Shown here: piece after piece, positions 48,221-57,872 of the stretch
How positions within the stretch are numbered: the stretch's first letter is position 1
Layout of the letters: each line of letters opens with the position of its first letter
Source of the DNA: Rhodoferax sp. PAMC 29310
GTDB taxonomy: Bacteria; Pseudomonadota; Gammaproteobacteria; Burkholderiales; Burkholderiaceae_C
DNA: 64,000 bases
Direction: 5' to 3'
Assembly (NCBI RefSeq): GCF_017948265.1
Contig: NZ_CP072852.1
Location: 3,534,001-3,598,000 of the forward strand
The notes under the pieces: generated by a model
The model's input: only the letters and a program-made list of their open reading frames with translations
Databases searched by the model: none
What the model was told of the DNA's origin: nothing
Translations under genes and position numbers: made by a program

Positions 48221-49549
48221 CTACAGGTAGGTGTTCAACAGGTTTTCCAGGCGCTCCTGCCGGCCGGACACGGGCAGGCTGTCCGTGTTGTGGGCCACCA
48301 CGTGCGCGGCCACGGCGTCCAGGGTCATTTTGCCGTTCATCAGATCCTGGCCAAAGGGCGTGGCCCAGCCCGCGTAACGGGCTTCTGTCAACTGCGCCAA
48401 CTGGTCGTTCTGAATCATCTTCTCAGCGATCAGGAGCGCGCGGGCAGAGACGTCCATACCACCAATGTGACCGTGGAACAAGTCCTCCGGGTCGATGGAC
48501 TGACGACGGACTTTGGAGTCAAAGTTCAGCCCGCCGGTGGTGAAGCCGCCGCCTTTCAAAATCAAGTACAACGCCAGGGCGGTTTCCGGGATGTTGTTGG
48601 GGAACTGGTCGGTGTCCCAGCCGCACTGCATGTCGCCGCGGTTCATGTCGATGGAGCCGAAGATGCCCAAATCAATGGCAGTGGCGATTTCGTGCTCGAA
48701 GCTGTGGCCGGACAGCGTGGCGTGGTTGGCTTCGATGTTGACCTTGATTTCCTTCTCCAGGCCGTAGCGGCACAGAAAGCCGTAGACGGTGGCGGTGTCA
48801 AAGTCGTACTGGTGTTTGGACGGCTCGCGGGGTTTGGGCTCCAACAGGATGGCGCCTTTGAAACCGATTTTGTGTTTGTACTCCACCACCATGTTCAGGA
48901 AGCGGCCCATCTGGTCCAGCTCTTGCCCGATGCGGGTGTTGAGCAGGGTCTCATACCCTTCACGCCCGCCCCACAGCACGTAGTTTTCACCGCCGAGCTT
49001 GAGGGTGGCGTCCATCGCTTCTTTCACTTGTAAGGCGCCCAGTGCAAAGATTTCCGGGTTGGGGTTGGTGGATGCGCCTGACATGAAACGGCGGTGGCTG
49101 AACAGGTTGGCTGTGCCCCACAACAGCTTCATGCCCGTGGCTTCTTGCTTGGCACCCAGCACATCAACCATTTCATGCAGATGGTTCACGCTGTCACGCG
49201 GCGTGGCGCCTTCGGGGGCGACGTCGCGGTCGTGAAAGCAGTAGTAGGGCGCGCCCAGCTTGGCAAAGAACTCAAAGGCCACGTCGGCCTTGGCTTTGGC
49301 CGCGGCCATGGGGTCGCTCATGTGGTGCCAGGGGCGCTGAAAGGTGTCGCCGCCAAAAGCGTCCAGCCCGTTCCAGCAGAAGCTGTGCCAGTAGCAGGAT
49401 GCAAAGCGCAGGTGCTCGGCCATGGGCTTGCCCAACACCACGCGGTTTTTGTCGTACCACTTGAAGGCGAGCGGGTTGGTGGCGTTGGGCCCCTCAAAAG
49501 CGATGGGCGGGATGTCGGCAAAGTAAGAAGTCATGGGGTTCCTCGTCAA
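48221..49549 (-). CDS. xylA: xylose isomerase
   Basis: This is a 442-residue enzyme interconverting D-xylose and D-xylulose with two divalent metals. Visible family motifs are [31 protein letters not shown] [17 protein letters not shown] with the catalytic His, [35 protein letters not shown] with metal ligands and [17 protein letters not shown]. It ends with TAG at 48221-48223 exactly where homologues end (LENLLNTYL), so TAG works as a normal stop here. It lies between xylB and the oxidoreductase gene. Confidence 0.96.
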   Translation of the reverse strand: MTRNPMTSYFADIPPIAFEGPNATNPLAFKWYDKNRVVLGKPMAEHLRFASCYWHSFCWNGLDAFGGDTFQRPWHHMSDPMAAAKAKADVAFEFFAKLGAPYYCFHDRDVAPEGATPRDSVNHLHEMVDVLGAKQEATGMKLLWGTANLFSHRRFMSGASTNPNPEIFALGALQVKEAMDATLKLGGENYVLWGGREGYETLLNTRIGQELDQMGRFLNMVVEYKHKIGFKGAILLEPKPREPSKHQYDFDTATVYGFLCRYGLEKEIKVNIEANHATLSGHSFEHEIATAIDLGIFGSIDMNRGDMQCGWDTDQFPNNIPETALALYLILKGGGFTTGGLNFDSKVRRQSIDPEDLFHGHIGGMDVSARALLIAEKMIQNDQLAQLTEARYAGWATPFGQDLMNGKMTLDAVAAHVVAHNTDSLPVSGRQERLENLLNTYL

Positions 49550-49580
49550 AAACAGTGAAAAATCAATTGAAGGGGTGTGA

Positions 49581-51038
49581 TCAGGCGGCGGTGGGGCTGG
49601 CGTAGAGCGAGCGAAAGCGGGCGTAGCGGCTGGCCAGCATGTCTTGCTCTAGCGCGTCGGGCCGGTAGTTGGATACCACTTCCGGGCTCAGGCACACCGT
49701 GTCCTGAGTGGCGCCAGTCGCCAGCCACGCCAGACGCGCTGCGCCCAGAGCGCCGCCCACGGCCGAGCTGCCATGGGTCACTACCTCTACATTCAGGGCC
49801 GAGGCCAGTTGTTGCGCCCACAGCGCACTGCGGCTGCCTCCACCCACCAGGGAGAGGCGTTGCACGGTGCTGCCGGCCGCGTTGAGCGCGGTCAAGCCAT
49901 CTTTGAGCCCAAACGTCACGCCTTCAATGACCGAGTAGCCCAGGCGGGCCGCATCGGTGTCAAAGCTCAGGCCATGAAAACTGCCACGCACTTGCGCGTC
50001 GTTGTGCGGGGTGCGCTCGCCGCCCAGGTAGGGAAGAAATACAGGAGCAGCCGCACGTTGCGCCAGGGTGAGTGTCTCGGCTTGAGCGGCCAGGGCCCCT
50101 TCAGAAGGTTGGCCCAACAGGCTGGTGACCCACTGCAGCGAACTGGCGGCGGACAACATCACGCTCATCTGGTGCCAACGCTTGGGCAGCGCATGGCAAA
50201 AGGCATGGGTGGCGCTGGCGGCGTTGGGCTGGTAGCTGGGGGTCACCACAAACAGCACGCCGCTGGTGCCCAGGGACAAAAAGCCCTGGCCCGCGTCCAC
50301 CGCGCCCATGCCCACAGCGCTGGCGGCGTTGTCGCCGGCGCCACCGGCCACCACGATGCCGGGCTGCAGACCCAAGGCGTGGGCCACGTCGGCTTTGAGT
50401 TGACCACCGGCTTCACTGCCTTCGACCAGGCGCGGCATGTGGGCGGTGGTGAGGTTGGTGAGGGCCAGCAGTTGGTCCGACCAGGCGCGCTGTTGCACAT
50501 CCAGCCAGAGGGTGCCGCTGGCATCCGACAAATCGGTCACGTAGTCGCCGGTGAGCATCAGGCGCACATAGTCTTTGGGCAGCAGCACTTTGGCCACGCG
50601 CTTGAACAGCTCGGGCTCATGGCGGGCGACCCAGCGCAACTTGGGCGAGGTGAAGCCGGGCATGGCCAGGCTGCCGGCCAGCGCGGTCAGGTCCGGGCAC
50701 TCGGCCATCATCTCGGTGCATTCGGTGGCGCTTCGGGTGTCGTTCCACAAAATGGCGGGACGCAAGACCTGGTCCTGGGCGTCAAGCAACACGGCGCCGT
50801 GCATCTGACCCGAGAGGCCAATGCCCTGTATCGCCGCGAATTCAGCGGGATGGCTTTGGCGCAATTGAGCCAGTGCCAGTTGCGTGGCCTGCCACCAGTC
50901 AGCCGGGGCCTGCTCGCTTTGGCCAGGGTGGGGGCGGGACACCTGAAGGGGGGAACCGGCCGAGCCAATCACCTGGTGGTTGGGCGCGAGCAGAAGCGCT
51001 TTGACTTCCGAGGTGCCGATATCAATGCCTAAATACAT
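49581..51038 (-). CDS. xylB: xylulokinase
   Basis: This is a 485-residue FGGY-family kinase phosphorylating D-xylulose to xylulose-5-phosphate, which enters the pentose phosphate pathway. It has the phosphate-binding start [31 protein letters not shown], the FGGY signature region [18 protein letters not shown] and the C-terminal [18 protein letters not shown]. It lies 21 bases after xylR and 31 before xylA on the same strand. Confidence 0.95.
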   Translation of the reverse strand: MYLGIDIGTSEVKALLLAPNHQVIGSAGSPLQVSRPHPGQSEQAPADWWQATQLALAQLRQSHPAEFAAIQGIGLSGQMHGAVLLDAQDQVLRPAILWNDTRSATECTEMMAECPDLTALAGSLAMPGFTSPKLRWVARHEPELFKRVAKVLLPKDYVRLMLTGDYVTDLSDASGTLWLDVQQRAWSDQLLALTNLTTAHMPRLVEGSEAGGQLKADVAHALGLQPGIVVAGGAGDNAASAVGMGAVDAGQGFLSLGTSGVLFVVTPSYQPNAASATHAFCHALPKRWHQMSVMLSAASSLQWVTSLLGQPSEGALAAQAETLTLAQRAAAPVFLPYLGGERTPHNDAQVRGSFHGLSFDTDAARLGYSVIEGVTFGLKDGLTALNAAGSTVQRLSLVGGGSRSALWAQQLASALNVEVVTHGSSAVGGALGAARLAWLATGATQDTVCLSPEVVSNYRPDALEQDMLASRYARFRSLYASPTAA

Positions 51039-51059
51039 GAGAGTTCCTAGGGTTTGAGT

Positions 51060-52214
51060 TCAAGAGTTTTCGGTGTCGTCCGGCGTGGACGCCACCAGCA
51101 GGGGAGTGCGCGTGTGCATGGGGCGCAGTTCGTGGTGCAGTACCAGGGCGGCCGCGCCCACAGCGGAGGCCAGCAGTCCAAACCGGGCCGGTCGCAACGT
51201 GGGGGCGACCATGCCTGCGCTGTCGGCGTAAGCCTGCAAACTGGCCTGTGCCACGGGCAAAATGGCCGGGTAACGCTCACAAGAGGGCCCACCGACCACC
51301 AGCACACGGGGGTTGAAGGTCGTCCACAAGTTTTGCAGCACCACGCCCAGATAACGCCCGCCTTGCGCGGGGTCCGGCAATTGGGCCAAGGCGCGCGCGC
51401 CGAAAAAAGTTTCCGCACAGCCTTGTCGCCCGCAGGAGCAACGCATTCCGTCCACTTGCAAAATGCTATGCCCGATCTCACCCGCCATGCCTTGGGCACC
51501 GGTGAACAGGCGGTCATTCAAGACAATGCCGGCACCCACACCCGCGCCGCAACTCACAAAGATCAGCGAGTCCTGGGCGTCTCCGGGCGAGAACTCGTAT
51601 TCGCTCAGGGCAGCGGTGTCGGCTTCGTTTTGCACATGCACCGCCACCTCGGGCACGCCGGCCAGGCTGAGGGCCTGGGTTATCAGCGGCACAAAGTCCA
51701 CATTGCGCCAACCCAGGTTGGGCGCGAAGCGCAGCACACCGGTGGCGTCATCAAACGCGCCGGGCAGGCCAATGCCAATGCCGGTCAGGCGCACCTGGCG
51801 CTGCGGCAGCTGCGCGCAGGCTTGGGCCACCAGTTGTGCGGCTTGCTGGCAAACGGCCTTTGGCGCGGTGTCTGCCAAGGGTTCTTCCACGGACCAGAAC
51901 ACCTCGCCGGTGATTGAAATGCCCACCACGCGCAGCGCCTCTACCGCCACTTCCACACCAATCAGGCCCCGGGTGGTGCCGTCCAGGTGCAGCGGGGTCG
52001 AGGGCCGCCCCTGGCCGCTGGCCGGTGTGACACTGGTTTCTGACAACCAGCCTTCGTCAATCAACTCCCGCACCAGCAGGCTCACGGTTGATTTGGTCAG
52101 CCCGCTGGCCTGCGCCAGCTGGGCCCGCGACAGGCCGCTTTGGGCCCGCAGCAGGCGCAGCAACACGCTGCGGTTGATGCGTTTGACTAGTTGTTGGTCG
52201 CCGGTGGTTTTCAT
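51060..52214 (-). CDS. xylR: ROK-family repressor of the xylose operon
   Basis: This is a 384-residue ROK regulator. The N-terminal winged helix is LLRAQSGLSRAQLAQASGL with the recognition helix KSTVSLLVRELIDEGWL. The sugar-kinase-like domain has GIGIGLPGAFDDATG, the zinc-binding CSCGRQGCAETFFG and GEIGHSILQVDGMRC. It is the gene directly upstream of xylB and xylA and follows the xylF scar, so it most likely senses xylose. An operator-like palindrome lies at 52541-52561 in front of the scar. Confidence 0.9.
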   Translation of the reverse strand: MKTTGDQQLVKRINRSVLLRLLRAQSGLSRAQLAQASGLTKSTVSLLVRELIDEGWLSETSVTPASGQGRPSTPLHLDGTTRGLIGVEVAVEALRVVGISITGEVFWSVEEPLADTAPKAVCQQAAQLVAQACAQLPQRQVRLTGIGIGLPGAFDDATGVLRFAPNLGWRNVDFVPLITQALSLAGVPEVAVHVQNEADTAALSEYEFSPGDAQDSLIFVSCGAGVGAGIVLNDRLFTGAQGMAGEIGHSILQVDGMRCSCGRQGCAETFFGARALAQLPDPAQGGRYLGVVLQNLWTTFNPRVLVVGGPSCERYPAILPVAQASLQAYADSAGMVAPTLRPARFGLLASAVGAAALVLHHELRPMHTRTPLLVASTPDDTENS

Positions 52215-52233
52215 GGTGTTGCAGCGTCAGTGC

Positions 52234-52463
52234 TCAGCGGGTGAGCGCCTGGGGTTTGCCGTCAGGATGTTTGTCAGCGATGGTCATGTCAAGAACTTCG
52301 TCCTGGGTGACATTGGGTGTGCGGTAGGTGCGTACGAAGCGGATTCGTCCATCTTCCAGCGCTCTTCCTGAAAGTTGGGCCAGCTCACGCTCACAGCCTG
52401 TGCGAACACGCCTGTCGCGGCGAGGCTCAGTGTCAATGCGGTCAATGTGGTTTTCAGTGCCAT
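52234..52463 (-). pseudogene. deletion scar: xylF 5' end fused to the 3' end of a sugar-transporter ATPase gene
   Basis: ATG 52463, with AGAGG 5 bases upstream, starts a signal peptide (MALKTTLTALTLSLAATG...FAQA) and VSVSWPNFQEERWKMDES, the N-terminus of a XylF-type xylose-binding protein. The match then stops and the frame ends at 52284. In the next frame, from about the same point, the DNA reads LEDGRIRFVRTYRTPNVTQ and DEVLDMTIADKHP, ending at TGA 52234-52236. That looks like the C-terminus of a sugar ABC-transporter ATPase. The two meet around 52345-52360 in CTGGAAGATGGACGAA, which both partners could share. The simplest reading is one deletion that removed most of xylF, the permease and most of the ATPase. 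Confidence 0.75.
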
Positions 52464-52892
52464 CAATGCCTCTGCTTGTTGGCCTTTAGTTTGGAAAAAT
52501 CACGCGATCATCGTGTCGTCATGAATGCAACTCGATAAATTTAGTATGTTCGACGAACTAATTATGAGTCACGCGACTTAGAAATGGTGTTGGTAGAAAC
52601 CCGAGGTAATTTTTCCATCAAACTTATTTGAGCTAATTGCCGTTTGAATAAAGTGAAATGCTACTGAAATGAGAGCGAATTTCGCTTGTTTGGTATGGGA
52701 TGGAGGGTTATTTGTTATGCAATTGAGTCAGGGCATCACGCCATGGTCCGAAAACCATTGCGCTAGATACAGATTACATGTGTTTAGGTGTGATAGCAGT
52801 TGACAAACGGTGAGTCGCGCGATCAAATTGATGGGACTGCCCGGCCTTAATTTTTCTTTGATGCCGCTTGGTCCACCTGAACGGAATACATA
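52464..52892. other. A/T-rich control region between the xyl operon and the PA2779-type gene
   Basis: This is 429 bases, clearly richer in A/T than the surroundings. It holds the xyl operator-like palindrome (52541-52561) and presumably the promoters of the two divergent operons. The stretch 52610-52800 shows no gene on either strand that I can support. Confidence 0.5.
52541..52561. promoter_or_regulatory. probable XylR (ROK) operator
   Basis: TTAGTATGTTCGACGAACTAA has a perfect 11-base palindromic centre (GTTCG-A-CGAAC) and TTAG/CTAA ends. ROK regulators bind this kind of A/T-ended inverted repeat. It lies 78 bases upstream of the xylF start, in the promoter position for the xyl operon. Confidence 0.55.
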
Positions 52893-53282
52893 ATGAACAA
52901 AATCCAACGTCTTCTTTCTACGGCCTTGATCGCCAGCGTGACCTTGGCCGGTTTCCCCGTGGTGGCGCAAGCCAGTATCGTGGGGACCGATGAAGTGGTG
53001 AGCAGTGCTGCCGGCAGCTCGGCGCGTGGCGCAGTGGACCAGTTTTTGGCCCGCACCGATGTACGCGACGCCATGCAGGCCCAAGGTGTTAGCCCGCAAG
53101 CGGCCCTGGCGCGTGTGAACGCCATGTCTGACACTGAGGTCGCTCAACTAGCGGGCCGTATTGATCAGGCTCCGGCCGGCGGCGACGTGTTGGGCATTTT
53201 GTTCACCGTGTTCATCGTCTTGCTGGTGACCGATGTTCTGGGATTTACCAAGGTCTTCCCGTTCACCCGCGCGGTTCGATGA
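52893..53282 (+). CDS. PA2779-family small secreted/membrane protein
   Basis: This is a 129-residue protein with a signal peptide (MNKIQRLLSTALIASVTLAGFPVVAQA). A helical middle follows (RTDVRDAMQAQGVSPQAALARVNAMSDTEV), then a C-terminal membrane helix (DVLGILFTVFIVLLVTDVLGF). This layout matches the PA2779 family, almost always found beside a PA2778-type C39-like peptidase, as here. The function is unknown. The stop overlaps the next start as ATGA, so the pair is translationally coupled. Confidence 0.87.
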   Translation: MNKIQRLLSTALIASVTLAGFPVVAQASIVGTDEVVSSAAGSSARGAVDQFLARTDVRDAMQAQGVSPQAALARVNAMSDTEVAQLAGRIDQAPAGGDVLGILFTVFIVLLVTDVLGFTKVFPFTRAVR

Positions 53283-54232
53283 GCGTCTGGCGAGCCCGCA
53301 GACGCGGCCTCGCCCTGACCGGGCTGCTGGCGGCCGCCGCTCTTTTGGGCGGTTGTGCCACGGCCCAGATGGCTGCATTGGGTGCCGCTTGGCCCGGAGA
53401 GCTGCCGGCTCGCGTTGAACTCTCCCATGTGCCTTTCTTCCCTCAAGAAGACTACGAGTGCGGACCTGCCTCCCTGGCCATGGTGGCCGGGGCTGCGGGT
53501 GTGCAGCTGTTGCCCGCCGAATTGGTCGATCAGGTTTACCTGCCCGGCCGCCAAGGCTCGCTGCAGCAGGAAATGATGACCGCCACCCGGCGCCAGGGCT
53601 TGCTGGCTTACCCATTGCTTCCCCGTGTAGAAGACGTGCTGCGTGAAGTGGCTGCGGGCCGCCCGGTGCTGGTGTTTCAGAACCTGTCGCTGCCAATCAA
53701 ACCCGTCTGGCACTACGCCGTGGTGATGGGCTATGACCGAGAACGCAATCTATTGCTCTTGCATTCGGGACGGACCAAGCGCATGGAGATGTCTTTGTTT
53801 GCGTTTGAGCGCACTTGGGCTCGCACAGGCTACTGGGCCATGCTGGCGCTCCGGCCGGGTGATCAATTGCCCGCCACCGCCGACCCGCTGGTGTACGGCG
53901 CTGCCGTTTCAGCGCTGGAGCGCCTGGATCCCAAAGCAGCCCAGACCGGGTATGCCACTGCACTGGCGACTTGGCCGACAGACCGCACGGCCCTGCTGGG
54001 TGCCGGCAATACAGCCTACGCCCAGAAGCAATGGACCGCAGCCATCAAGGCCTACCGCCACGCCACACAAACTGATCCAGCCTTTGCAGACGCCTGGAAT
54101 AACCTGGCCCAAGTGCTGTGGGAGCAAGGCCAAACCAACGAGGCCGTTCAAGCCATTGCCACCGCCGTGTCGCTGGGCGGCGAGCGCTTGGCGAAGTACG
54201 AAGAATTGGCCGGAAAAATTGGAAGAAGATAG
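53279..54232 (+). CDS. PA2778-family C39-like cysteine peptidase lipoprotein with TPR
   Basis: This is a 317-residue protein with a lipobox (LAAAALLGGC, Cys near residue 25), so it is probably an outer- or inner-membrane lipoprotein. The C39-like domain has FFPQEDYECGPASLAMVAGA with the catalytic Cys and KPVWHYAVVMGYD with the His. The C-terminal third is a tetratricopeptide-type helical repeat (GAGNTAYAQKQWTAAIKAYRH, AWNNLAQVLWEQGQTNEAVQAI). C39 domains cleave double-glycine leaders in peptide export, but the substrate of this family is not known. The gene ends with TAG. Confidence 0.9.
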   Translation: MSVWRARRRGLALTGLLAAAALLGGCATAQMAALGAAWPGELPARVELSHVPFFPQEDYECGPASLAMVAGAAGVQLLPAELVDQVYLPGRQGSLQQEMMTATRRQGLLAYPLLPRVEDVLREVAAGRPVLVFQNLSLPIKPVWHYAVVMGYDRERNLLLLHSGRTKRMEMSLFAFERTWARTGYWAMLALRPGDQLPATADPLVYGAAVSALERLDPKAAQTGYATALATWPTDRTALLGAGNTAYAQKQWTAAIKAYRHATQTDPAFADAWNNLAQVLWEQGQTNEAVQAIATAVSLGGERLAKYEELAGKIGRR

Positions 54233-54320
54233 TGCAAGCACTCGCCTGAATTGATGGTTACGCGACCGCCCGGGGCTTCAGGTCTACGGAGGAGCTGCGC
54301 TGACCGGCTTGACCGCCCTG

Positions 54321-56000
54321 TTACAGGCTTCGCGCAAGACGCGGCATCAAGAGGTCCAGTTCGGCTTGGGTGGACACAATCACCAAGGCGCCAACGGCCG
54401 AATCCAGCAACAAGGCACGGCAGCGGGGAATAAGGCCTTGGCATGTGAGCGCTATTTCGTTGCCCTGACTGTCAAAGGTCGTCTTCTCGGTCGTCAGGTA
54501 ACAAGCGAGGCCCTGATTGACGTGTTCTTGCTGGCGGGCCTGGGCCCAGGCCAGTGAGCCGGTGCAGGCGACAAACACGTCGATAGGCACGCGACCGTCA
54601 TTTGTCATTAGCCGCGCCAAAAGGGCCGGCATGGTGTCCAGCGACATTTGACTGGCACCCACGGTGGGCGATGCATTGACTTCATTGACGATCGCCGCAT
54701 TGGCATGCCACGGAACGCTGACATCGTTTGAAATGAGATCAATGCCTGCCATGTCCAGTCCGAACAGTGCTGCAGCCCGAATGGCCAAGTCGATGTTGTC
54801 CGGATGCAGGCGAAGCATCACATCCTCGTCGCGACCGCCTTCTGCTGTGGACTCGATCAAGCGCAGTGGAGCCCATGCGCCCAGGGGAATCACCGCGTCC
54901 AGAGAGAAGCCGGCCTGCTGCAGGCATGCCATTGCCAGCGAGTCCACGGGCAACGGCGGTGGCCGACGCCACGGTGGCTGGCTCCGCCAATGCGTGGTTG
55001 TCGCGGCAATAAGTTGCCGTGCGTTTCGGACACCGTCGCCCTGCACTGCAACAGGTAGGCGCTTGACCGCATAAATGACTTGGCCTCTCACCACCAGCAG
55101 ACGATGGCAGACGCCTTGTGCCTGCTTTTCTACCAATACGTGGGGGGAATAGCGTGAGGCATGGGCAAATGCTGCGGAGAGCGCTGCCTCATTGTTGATG
55201 TCCACACTCACACCCTCACCTCGGTCACGATCAACCGGTTTGAGTACAACGGGCCAACCCATCATGACGGCGGCTTGGATGGCGTGTGCCATATGGCTCA
55301 CCATCTGCTGCTGGGGGGCCGGCAAGCCCGCGCGGCGCAACCACTGGGCAGCGAGAAGTTTGTGGCCGGCAAAATCGATTCCGAGCGTGGAGTCCGAGTC
55401 CAATTGGCTGCCCCGAACGTGCAAGCCGTGGCGACCCCAGCCCAGCTGAAACACACCCTGGCCCTCGTGATGCCATGGGATCCCCTGGATGCATGCGGCG
55501 CGTAACAGCGCCATGGTGGACGGTGTAGCAATGGCATGCGTCAGCAGCACGGGGAGCACCTTGGTTTCAAGGTGCTGAAAAAAGGGCGTTATCAACTCAT
55601 CTGCCGACGCGGCCAAGGCCACCCGGTGCAACCACTTGACGCAGGTGGTATAGGCGAGCAGCGTCACATGAGCCGGTACGCCCCCCAGGTGAGGAAGCGA
55701 AAAGTCGCAGTGCCATTGCGTGGCATCCAACGCATCGGCCTGCACGTTGACCACTTTTGCGGCCTCAAAGGCGGGGATGCCGCTTGCAAGGAGCAAGGCC
55801 TGCGCCGCCAGAGCCACACGCCAGCCGATTCTGGCGGCTGTAGGGTCGGCCAAGTCAGGACGGGTGCATTCGGACACGCCGGGCCATTCGCGGGGCGGCT
55901 GATCCAACCAGGCCGCCAGCCAGCCATCAATGCGAGACCAGTCCGGGTCTGATGGCCAGTCGCTGAGCTGGATGGAGAGCGATTGGCGAGCGTCAAGCAA
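54321..56000 (-). CDS. cyanophycin-synthetase-like ATP-grasp ligase without Mur-ligase module (second copy)
   Basis: This is a 559-residue protein homologous to the N-terminal plus ATP-grasp part of cyanophycin synthetase. Recognisable pieces are TMALLRAACIQGIPWHHEGQG with FQLGWGRHGLHVRGS, then AAQWLRRAGLPAPQQ, PVVLKPVDRDRGEGVSVDI (ATP-binding Lys), VEKQAQGVCHRLLVV and RLHPDNIDLAIRAAALFGLD with GIDLISNDVSVPW and IVNEVNASP (metal ligands). The Mur-ligase half that adds arginine in true cyanophycin synthetase is missing. The start overlaps the stop of the upstream paralogue by 8 bases, so the two are made together and may form a heteromeric ligase. Confidence 0.85.
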   Translation of the reverse strand: MLDARQSLSIQLSDWPSDPDWSRIDGWLAAWLDQPPREWPGVSECTRPDLADPTAARIGWRVALAAQALLLASGIPAFEAAKVVNVQADALDATQWHCDFSLPHLGGVPAHVTLLAYTTCVKWLHRVALAASADELITPFFQHLETKVLPVLLTHAIATPSTMALLRAACIQGIPWHHEGQGVFQLGWGRHGLHVRGSQLDSDSTLGIDFAGHKLLAAQWLRRAGLPAPQQQMVSHMAHAIQAAVMMGWPVVLKPVDRDRGEGVSVDINNEAALSAAFAHASRYSPHVLVEKQAQGVCHRLLVVRGQVIYAVKRLPVAVQGDGVRNARQLIAATTTHWRSQPPWRRPPPLPVDSLAMACLQQAGFSLDAVIPLGAWAPLRLIESTAEGGRDEDVMLRLHPDNIDLAIRAAALFGLDMAGIDLISNDVSVPWHANAAIVNEVNASPTVGASQMSLDTMPALLARLMTNDGRVPIDVFVACTGSLAWAQARQQEHVNQGLACYLTTEKTTFDSQGNEIALTCQGLIPRCRALLLDSAVGALVIVSTQAELDLLMPRLARSL

Positions 56001-57858
56001 GATCGTCTCCTGCCGTGTCGTGGGTGAGATGCGCTTGCAGCAACGCTGTCAAATTGTCGGCGGCCTGTGCGCTCAGGGGCTCAAGCGTGCGGTGGTCGCG
56101 CAATGGGCCGGCGGTGACATCCAGCCGAGAAATTCGGTCCACCGGCAGGCCGGTGCTGCACCACTCGTCGGTGTGGAGCACCACCACGAGGGCGCCAACT
56201 CTCGCATCCATGAGCAGAGCCCGCGTGCGAAGGAAGGCACCTTGAAGCGCCATGGGCATGGACCCGTGGGGCCCTTCAGTTGACTCATGGCTACTGATAA
56301 AACACGGCACTCCGCGCGCAAGCCATTGGCGCTGACGTTGGCCGGCTTGCTCAAGCGCAGCGGCATCGCCGACGATCACCTCCACGGGTATGCGTCCCTG
56401 CGTTGGTCCGCACTTGGCCAGCATGGCTGTCACTACGCGGGTGTCAAACGGGAACAGTCCCAGATCGGGCGCGTGGTTGACTTCCAAGATCACCGCCCCG
56501 TTGTGATGCCAGCGTTGGCTGATGTCAGGTGAGAGGATGTCAACGCCCGCGGAGACCAGCCCAAGCCGGCGAACTGCCGCCAGCGCGATGTGAGCGTTGT
56601 CGGGGTGGATCAAATGGGTGAGGTCTTCGTCGCGTCCGCCATCTGCGTTGGTCGGAATCTCGCGCAACGGCGCCCAGACGCCAAGGCCGGGGATGCTGTC
56701 AGGGCCCAGGCCCACTTTGGCCAGGCATTGCAGGGCCTCTGCATCAATTGGAAGGTTCAAAGGCAGCCACCAAAAAACTGCTAGTTGGCGACGGCTGTTT
56801 TCTGCCGCGACCAATTGCGCCACGTTGTGATGACCATCGCCGCGCACGGCGACGGCGTCACGTCGAATCACCCGTTGAACCTGCCCGCCAATCACATGGA
56901 CAAAATGGGTGCTGCCCGCGGCCCATTTTTCGATCAGCACTGGTCCACCCACCTCGCTGGCAGTCCAAAACGCCGCGCGTACGGCGGAATCGCCGTGGGG
57001 TTGAAGGGTGACGCCTTGCCCTCCGACGCCGACGGCAGGCTTGATCACCACTTCACCGCCCAACTCTTGGGCTGCCCGCAGGGCCGCCTCGGCATCGTTG
57101 ACCAGCACGTGCTCGGGCACAGGCAGGCCGGCATCGCGCAACCAATGGCAGGTGACGCTCTTGTTTTGCGCGACGTGCTGGCCAATCAGCGATTCGCCCT
57201 CCAACTGGCTACCCTGCAGCCTTTGTTGACGTACCCCCCAACCCAGCTGGTAAATGCCGTTGCCCTGGTGTCGCCAGGGGATGTGGGAAAGATAAGCCGC
57301 CTCCAGCAGCCCCATGGTCGAATGCGAGTTGCGGCTGTCCGTCCACATGGGGCCAACCACTTTGGCCTCCAACTGCTGGAACAAGGATTCGGCCTGCGCG
57401 AAGTCGCCAGGGCGCGCAGCCAGCCCGCAGACCACAATGGCGGCCGCCTCAAACGCCTGCACGGTGTGCTGCGACGGGATGTAGTCCACTTGGGCAATGA
57501 CGGCCTCGGCAAGCCAGCCTTGTGGTGTTGACGGGTCGGGCGCCACCTTGAGCACCTTCCCCGGCTCAAAAACAGGCACCCCACCAAAGCGCAAGAATGC
57601 TGCGGCTGTGAGCAAGATTCGCCAGAACCAGGGCAGTGGCACAAGGGCTTCGTCGTCGCAAGGCACACCCGCCGGCAGCGGCGGGCAGGCGAGGGCGGTG
57701 ACGCCCAGATGCTTTTCAAGCCACAGATCAACCAAGGGCCAGTTGACGCCGGTCACCAGCGGTCCGATTCGGAGGTGGACGGTTTGTGCCGGTTGGCGCA
57801 AGCTGTGGCGGTAGCTCAGCAGCTCGGGCGCGGTCAGTTGGGTCACGTGAATCGGCAT
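55993..57858 (-). CDS. cyanophycin-synthetase-like ATP-grasp ligase without Mur-ligase module (first copy)
   Basis: This is a 621-residue paralogue of the next gene. The cyanophycin-type N-terminal region reads STMGLLEAAYLSHIPWRHQG, NGIYQLGWGVRQQRLQGSQL and HWLRDAGLPVPEHV. The ATP-grasp domain has EVVIKPAVGVGGQGVTL, VLIEKWAAGSTHFVHVIGG, HLIHPDNAHIALAAVRRLGL, SAGVDILSPDIS and VILEVNHAPDLG, with all expected ATP and metal residues. It stops where the Mur-ligase part of cyanophycin synthetase would begin. It probably joins a carboxylate to an amino group through an acyl-phosphate. A terminator-like 14-bp hairpin lies just before its ribosome site, separating it from the autotransporter gene upstream. 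Confidence 0.86.
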   Translation of the reverse strand: MPIHVTQLTAPELLSYRHSLRQPAQTVHLRIGPLVTGVNWPLVDLWLEKHLGVTALACPPLPAGVPCDDEALVPLPWFWRILLTAAAFLRFGGVPVFEPGKVLKVAPDPSTPQGWLAEAVIAQVDYIPSQHTVQAFEAAAIVVCGLAARPGDFAQAESLFQQLEAKVVGPMWTDSRNSHSTMGLLEAAYLSHIPWRHQGNGIYQLGWGVRQQRLQGSQLEGESLIGQHVAQNKSVTCHWLRDAGLPVPEHVLVNDAEAALRAAQELGGEVVIKPAVGVGGQGVTLQPHGDSAVRAAFWTASEVGGPVLIEKWAAGSTHFVHVIGGQVQRVIRRDAVAVRGDGHHNVAQLVAAENSRRQLAVFWWLPLNLPIDAEALQCLAKVGLGPDSIPGLGVWAPLREIPTNADGGRDEDLTHLIHPDNAHIALAAVRRLGLVSAGVDILSPDISQRWHHNGAVILEVNHAPDLGLFPFDTRVVTAMLAKCGPTQGRIPVEVIVGDAAALEQAGQRQRQWLARGVPCFISSHESTEGPHGSMPMALQGAFLRTRALLMDARVGALVVVLHTDEWCSTGLPVDRISRLDVTAGPLRDHRTLEPLSAQAADNLTALLQAHLTHDTAGDDLA

Positions 57859-57872
57859 GGGGCTCTCAAAGC

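Noticed and set aside
54321..57858. True cyanophycin synthetase genes (cphA/cphA')
   Set aside because: Both proteins stop before the Mur-ligase module needed for arginine addition, and no cyanophycinase is nearby, so cyanophycin synthesis cannot be claimed.
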